DNA of 64,000 nt from assembly GCF_902833085.1 (NCBI RefSeq), contig NZ_CADFEB010000016.1, positions 1 to 64,000 of the forward strand. The letters are read 5' to 3'. Below, in pieces: positions 62,899 to 64,000 of this stretch (positions are counted from its first letter, which is position 1; every line of letters begins with the position of its first letter). The DNA comes from Burkholderia ubonensis (lineage in GTDB: Bacteria; Pseudomonadota; Gammaproteobacteria; Burkholderiales; Burkholderiaceae). The notes beneath the pieces are model-generated. The model saw nothing but the letters and a program-made list of their open reading frames with translations. It did not search any database and was not told where the DNA came from. Both the position numbers and the translations under genes were made by a program.

Positions 62899-62948
62899 CA
62901 GGGTCCGGATTGGTGTCCAACGGGAAACATGCAATCGCCCCGGACGGC
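62899..62948. repeat. Duplicated block 2, copy B
   Basis: Matches 55603-55652 over 50 bp with three substitutions. It follows copy B of block 1 after 32 bp of unrelated sequence, where copy A has the whole MocR gene. Confidence 0.9.
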
Positions 62949-63129
62949 CATACCGCCGCCATTAGCACTCCTCTAGCATGGAGGCGTCTTTCCCCTGTAG
63001 TCGAACTATGAATCGGGCTGCACCGGAAGATTGCCGTACTCCTCAACGATCGTTCGCTCCGCACCATTTCTCGAAGACGCCGTCTGTCCGGGCAGTGCGG
63101 CCCCGCGTCTCTGAATTCGAGCACGCATC

Positions 63130-63630
63130 ATGGATCACAAGAAGCTGCAGGCCCCTCCGCTTTCCCTCCTCGACAGGTATCGGGGCCGGGATTTTCAACC
63201 TCTTTATACGACGACCGTCACCGTGTCCGGCGGCGAGACGGGGCACGGCCGCGCATCGGGCGTCGCGAGATCCGACGACGGTCATCTCGTCCTTGATCTG
63301 CGATTGCCCGCCGAACTCGGCGGCCCGGGCGGCGGCACCAATCCCGAGCAGCTCTTTGCCGCCGGCTACGCCGCGTGCTTTCACGGCGCGCTGAGCCTGC
63401 TGGCACAACGCGCGCAGATCGACATCGGAAAGACGACCGTGGCCGTCGAAGTATCGTTCGGTCGTGATCCGGTCGATGGTGGATATGCGCTGATTGCCAA
63501 CGTCACCGTCCGCATGCCGGGTGTCGACCCGCATGTCGCGGAAGGCCTTGTCCGAGACACGGAACGCCTGTGCCCCTATACGAAGATGGCCCGGCAGGGA
63601 ATCTGCAGTGTCATCGTCGTATCGGCCTGA
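63130..63630 (+). CDS. OsmC/Ohr-family organic hydroperoxide resistance protein
   Basis: A 166-residue peroxidase. Peroxidatic Cys83 is in AACFHGAL and resolving Cys148 in ERLCPYTKMARQG, the two conserved cysteines of Ohr. GRASGVARSDDGHLVLDLRL is the start of the fold, and GTNPEQLFAAGYAACF is the family signature. Ohr reduces organic hydroperoxides with lipoyl reductant. It has an N-terminal extension of about 25 residues compared with short Ohr proteins. It may be cotranscribed with the AhpD-like gene 193 bp downstream. Confidence 0.9.
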   Translation: MDHKKLQAPPLSLLDRYRGRDFQPLYTTTVTVSGGETGHGRASGVARSDDGHLVLDLRLPAELGGPGGGTNPEQLFAAGYAACFHGALSLLAQRAQIDIGKTTVAVEVSFGRDPVDGGYALIANVTVRMPGVDPHVAEGLVRDTERLCPYTKMARQGICSVIVVSA

Positions 63631-63823
63631 TTGCACGTCGACGATGCGCAGTCGACCGCCGCACCGGCCAGGCGATTGGTGCCGAAGAGACAACACAGTG
63701 CGCACGTCCCCGGCACTACTGGCCCTCGAGGCCCGCGATTACGATGGTTGCCAGGCCGGTCCTGCGGTGAATCGTTATGCGCAGGACCGGTAGTACCTCT
63801 TCCACTGTTCAGGAGAACGGATC

Positions 63824-64000
63824 ATGACGCAACGTATCAACTACTTTCAGCAATCGCCGGAACTGACCAAAAAGCTCGTCGGGCTGGACGGGTTGTTTCA
63901 GAAAACGACGATCGAGGCGCCGGTCCGCGAGCTCGTCGAGATTCGGGCATCGCAGCTCAATGGCTGCGCGTTCTGCGTCGACATGCACATCAAGATGGCA
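63824..64000 (+). CDS. AhpD-like carboxymuconolactone decarboxylase-family protein, N-terminal fragment
   Basis: The first 59 residues are visible before the window ends. The CxxC motif (Cys48/Cys51) followed by His55 in GCAFCVDMHIK is the peroxidase/disulfide-relay signature of AhpD-type proteins. AGGAGA at 63811-63816 is the ribosome binding site. Together with the preceding Ohr-like gene it suggests an oxidative-stress pair. Confidence 0.87.
   Translation, partial: MTQRINYFQQSPELTKKLVGLDGLFQKTTIEAPVRELVEIRASQLNGCAFCVDMHIKMA

Larger units (their letters stand above)
62705..63129. other. Intergenic region with a MocR-gene deletion scar
   Basis: This 425-bp gap separates the divergent NmrA-like and Ohr-like genes. 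It contains copies of both MocR flanks (62783-62866 and 62899-62948) separated by only 32 bp instead of about 1.55 kb. No gene is seen. Confidence 0.7.

Noticed and set aside
62968..62984. CTCC-N8-GGAG as a MerR-type operator before the Ohr-like gene
   Set aside because: Arms are only 4 bp and no -35/-10 pair with 19-bp spacing could be placed around it.
1..64000. CRISPR arrays, toxin-antitoxin pairs, integrases or transposases
   Set aside because: No regularly spaced repeats and no recognisable transposase, integrase or toxin-antitoxin gene were seen; the only repeats are the MocR-flank blocks.

Overview
The window is very GC-rich, packed with LysR, AraC and MocR regulators and catabolic operons, and its proteins look beta-proteobacterial, most like the Burkholderia cepacia complex. 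The density of accessory catabolism and regulators suggests a secondary replicon rather than a core-chromosome segment (inference). No rRNA, tRNA, CRISPR array, prophage or intact insertion sequence was seen.

Layout. 0-2.5 kb: start of an acyl-CoA dehydrogenase gene, an AraC regulator and a divergent FAD monooxygenase. 2.5-7.6 kb: a fatty-acyl-CoA ligase and an SGNH hydrolase, flanked by two AraC-type regulators. 7.6-13.6 kb: a sensor kinase/response regulator pair downstream of pyruvate carboxylase. 13.6-16.6 kb: a small cupin and a Cache-domain chemoreceptor with a strong sigma-28 (FliA) promoter match. 16.8-22.2 kb: a four-gene biosynthetic operon. It is led by a 935-residue adenylation-thiolation-thioesterase (A-T-TE) enzyme of the aryl-furanone/terphenylquinone synthetase type, followed by an NAD-dependent epimerase/reductase, a SnoaL-like protein and an O-methyltransferase. 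Upstream are an unusually AT-rich 0.3-kb region, a LysR regulator and an MFS transporter. This operon is the strongest candidate for an undescribed system here.

25.4-32.3 kb: an itaconate (and probably methylsuccinate) degradation locus with a LysR regulator, MaoC-type hydratase, acyl-CoA dehydrogenase, class III CoA-transferase, MFS transporter and CitE-type lyase. A decayed etfB remnant overlaps the lyase start. 32.6-39.2 kb: a secreted DJ-1/PfpI-like protein divergent from a GlxA-type regulator, a Cache-GGDEF diguanylate cyclase, and a TonB-dependent receptor behind a Fur-box-like palindrome. 39.2-53.7 kb: pentose/hexose uptake. It holds xylABFGH, divergent xylR-galM, and a second sugar ABC operon (ytfQRT-yjfF) whose last gene overlaps galM antisense by 126 bp.

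53.9-64 kb: a MocR regulator, a di-haem cytochrome c, a metallo-beta-lactamase-fold protein (the last two each behind an FNR/ANR-type box), the transhydrogenase genes pntAB, decayed SDR and LysR fragments, an NmrA-like reductase, an Ohr/OsmC peroxidase and the start of an AhpD-like gene. The sequences flanking the MocR gene recur near 62.8 kb with the coding region missing, which looks like a gene-loss or gene-transfer scar. Several truncated genes (etfB, an arsB-like permease, SDR, LysR) show active decay and rearrangement in the second half of the window.
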